Shown in pieces: positions 63,385-64,000 of a stretch of 64,000 nucleotides of DNA; the first letter of the stretch is position 1, and each line of letters opens with the position of its first letter. This stretch comes from an uncultured Prevotellaceae bacterium. GTDB taxonomy: Bacteria > Bacteroidota > Bacteroidia > Bacteroidales > Bacteroidaceae. The notes below the pieces were generated by a model. That model was not told where the DNA came from. It saw only the letters and a program-made list of their open reading frames with translations, and ran no database searches. The position numbers were made by a program, and so were the translations under genes. The stretch spans positions 1 to 64,000 of the forward strand of contig CACYXD010000011.1 of NCBI GenBank assembly GCA_902778255.1, read 5' to 3'.

Positions 63385-64000
63385 CTATAGATTTCTTACC
63401 AATTCCTTGAACTGCTCACCACGGTCTTCCATATTCTTGAAGAGATCGAACGACGCACAGCAGGGTGAAAGCAACACCGTCTCGCCAGTCTGAGCCAATT
63501 CATAACAAGCTTCGACACACTCTTTCATCGAGTGGGTATCGCGGACAGGCAGTCCCAATGCATCAAAGTTGTCATGCAACTTCTGATTGTCGGCTCCCAG
63601 ATAAACTAATGCCGAGCACTTCTCTTTGATCAATGGCTTGATGGGATCGTAGTCGTTGCCCTTGTCCTTACCACCTACGATAAGCACCACCTTGGTCTTC
63701 ATAGAGTCGAGTGCATACCAGCAGGCATCGACATTGGTGGCTTTAGAGTCGTTCACATAATGTACACCACGCACCGTGGCCACCTTCTCAAGACGATGTT
63801 CCACACCAGGGAAGTCGCTCAGCGACTGACGGATTACGTCCTTGCGGATACCTGCGATATCACCTGCAATACCTGCTGCCAGCGAGTTATAGATATTATG
63901 ACGGCCTGTCAGACTAAGACTTTCCTGTTCCATGTTAAAGGGTTCAGGTTGCTCAATGGTGTACTCTCCCTCAGAGATATAACCGATAGAGCCATTCTCC
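63385..64000 (-). CDS. murD: UDP-MurNAc-L-alanine--D-glutamate ligase, C-terminal part (5' end outside window)
   Basis: Adds D-Glu to the precursor. The frame stays open to base 64000, so the gene is cut by the window and an ATG at 63933 is internal. Visible are LTGRHNIYNSLAAGIAGDIA, FPGVEHRLEKVATVRGVHYV with NDSKATN, VLIVGGKDKGNDY and LLSPCCASFDLF, the ligand-binding and C-terminal domains of MurD. Confidence 0.95.
   Translation of the reverse strand, partial: ENGSIGYISEGEYTIEQPEPFNMEQESLSLTGRHNIYNSLAAGIAGDIAGIRKDVIRQSLSDFPGVEHRLEKVATVRGVHYVNDSKATNVDACWYALDSMKTKVVLIVGGKDKGNDYDPIKPLIKEKCSALVYLGADNQKLHDNFDALGLPVRDTHSMKECVEACYELAQTGETVLLSPCCASFDLFKNMEDRGEQFKELVRNL

Overview
The window reads as a chromosomal segment of a Bacteroidota bacterium, most likely Prevotella or a close relative. 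Support comes from the gene order tuf, tRNA-Trp, secE, nusG, rplK-A-J-L, rpoB, rpoC; from a carbamoyltransferase of the Bacteroides N-succinylornithine type; and from many promoters of the Bacteroidota form (TTG, 19-20 bases, TAnnTTTG). No transposase, integrase, phage gene, CRISPR array or rRNA was seen.

Layout. 1-11776: translation and transcription core (end of tuf, tRNA-Trp, secE, nusG, four L-proteins, rpoB, rpoC, terminator). 11897-14180: a small locus on the minus strand with two paralogous secreted proteins and a membrane-anchored HTH regulator. Iterated TTTGCAW sites with an 11-base period lie just upstream of both promoters; this is the best candidate for an undescribed system. 14284-22205: arginine/proline genes (argR, a GNAT acyltransferase, argG, argC, a repeat-filled gap, argD, proC), then an XRE-cupin regulator and an AMP-forming acid:CoA ligase. 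22236-25255: a large secreted protein of unknown function and an AEC transporter. 25367-28367: proB, proA and the succinylornithine carbamoyltransferase. 28391-30413: TerC and threonine aldolase. 30424-35044 (minus): PASTA protein, RluD-type pseudouridine synthase, Ddl, an acyltransferase and a lipoprotein. 35278-41230: rpmH, efp, a glycosyltransferase, radC, an M3 peptidase, a DUF59 protein and lpxH. 41323-45173 (minus): folP, cdaA, pta, ackA. 45262-46934: murF, tRNA-Phe, tRNA-Pro. 46991-51778 (minus): a ComEA-like HhH protein, a Na+ symporter, VanZ-like, a small peptide and a secreted Ig-like protein. 51779-52342: a gene-free, strongly repeated stretch. 52343-64000 (minus): the division/wall cluster murD (cut by the window), ftsW, murG, murC, ftsQ, ftsA, ftsZ, followed by an acyl-CoA synthetase, prfB, a 49-residue membrane protein and a CYTH protein.

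The genes fit together as central machinery, arginine/proline synthesis (argB is not in the window), acetate metabolism, and wall synthesis with division. The oddities are mostly non-coding: nonamer arrays with an invariant ACTAGT core at four loci, two of them inside genes; 7-8-base A/T-rich tandem repeats at gene borders and inside two genes; a 22-base-period array between argC and argD; and a tRNA-Trp/secE junction where the ends of both genes appear to have been lost in one deletion.

All calls come from reading the sequence and from knowledge of protein families. No database search was run.
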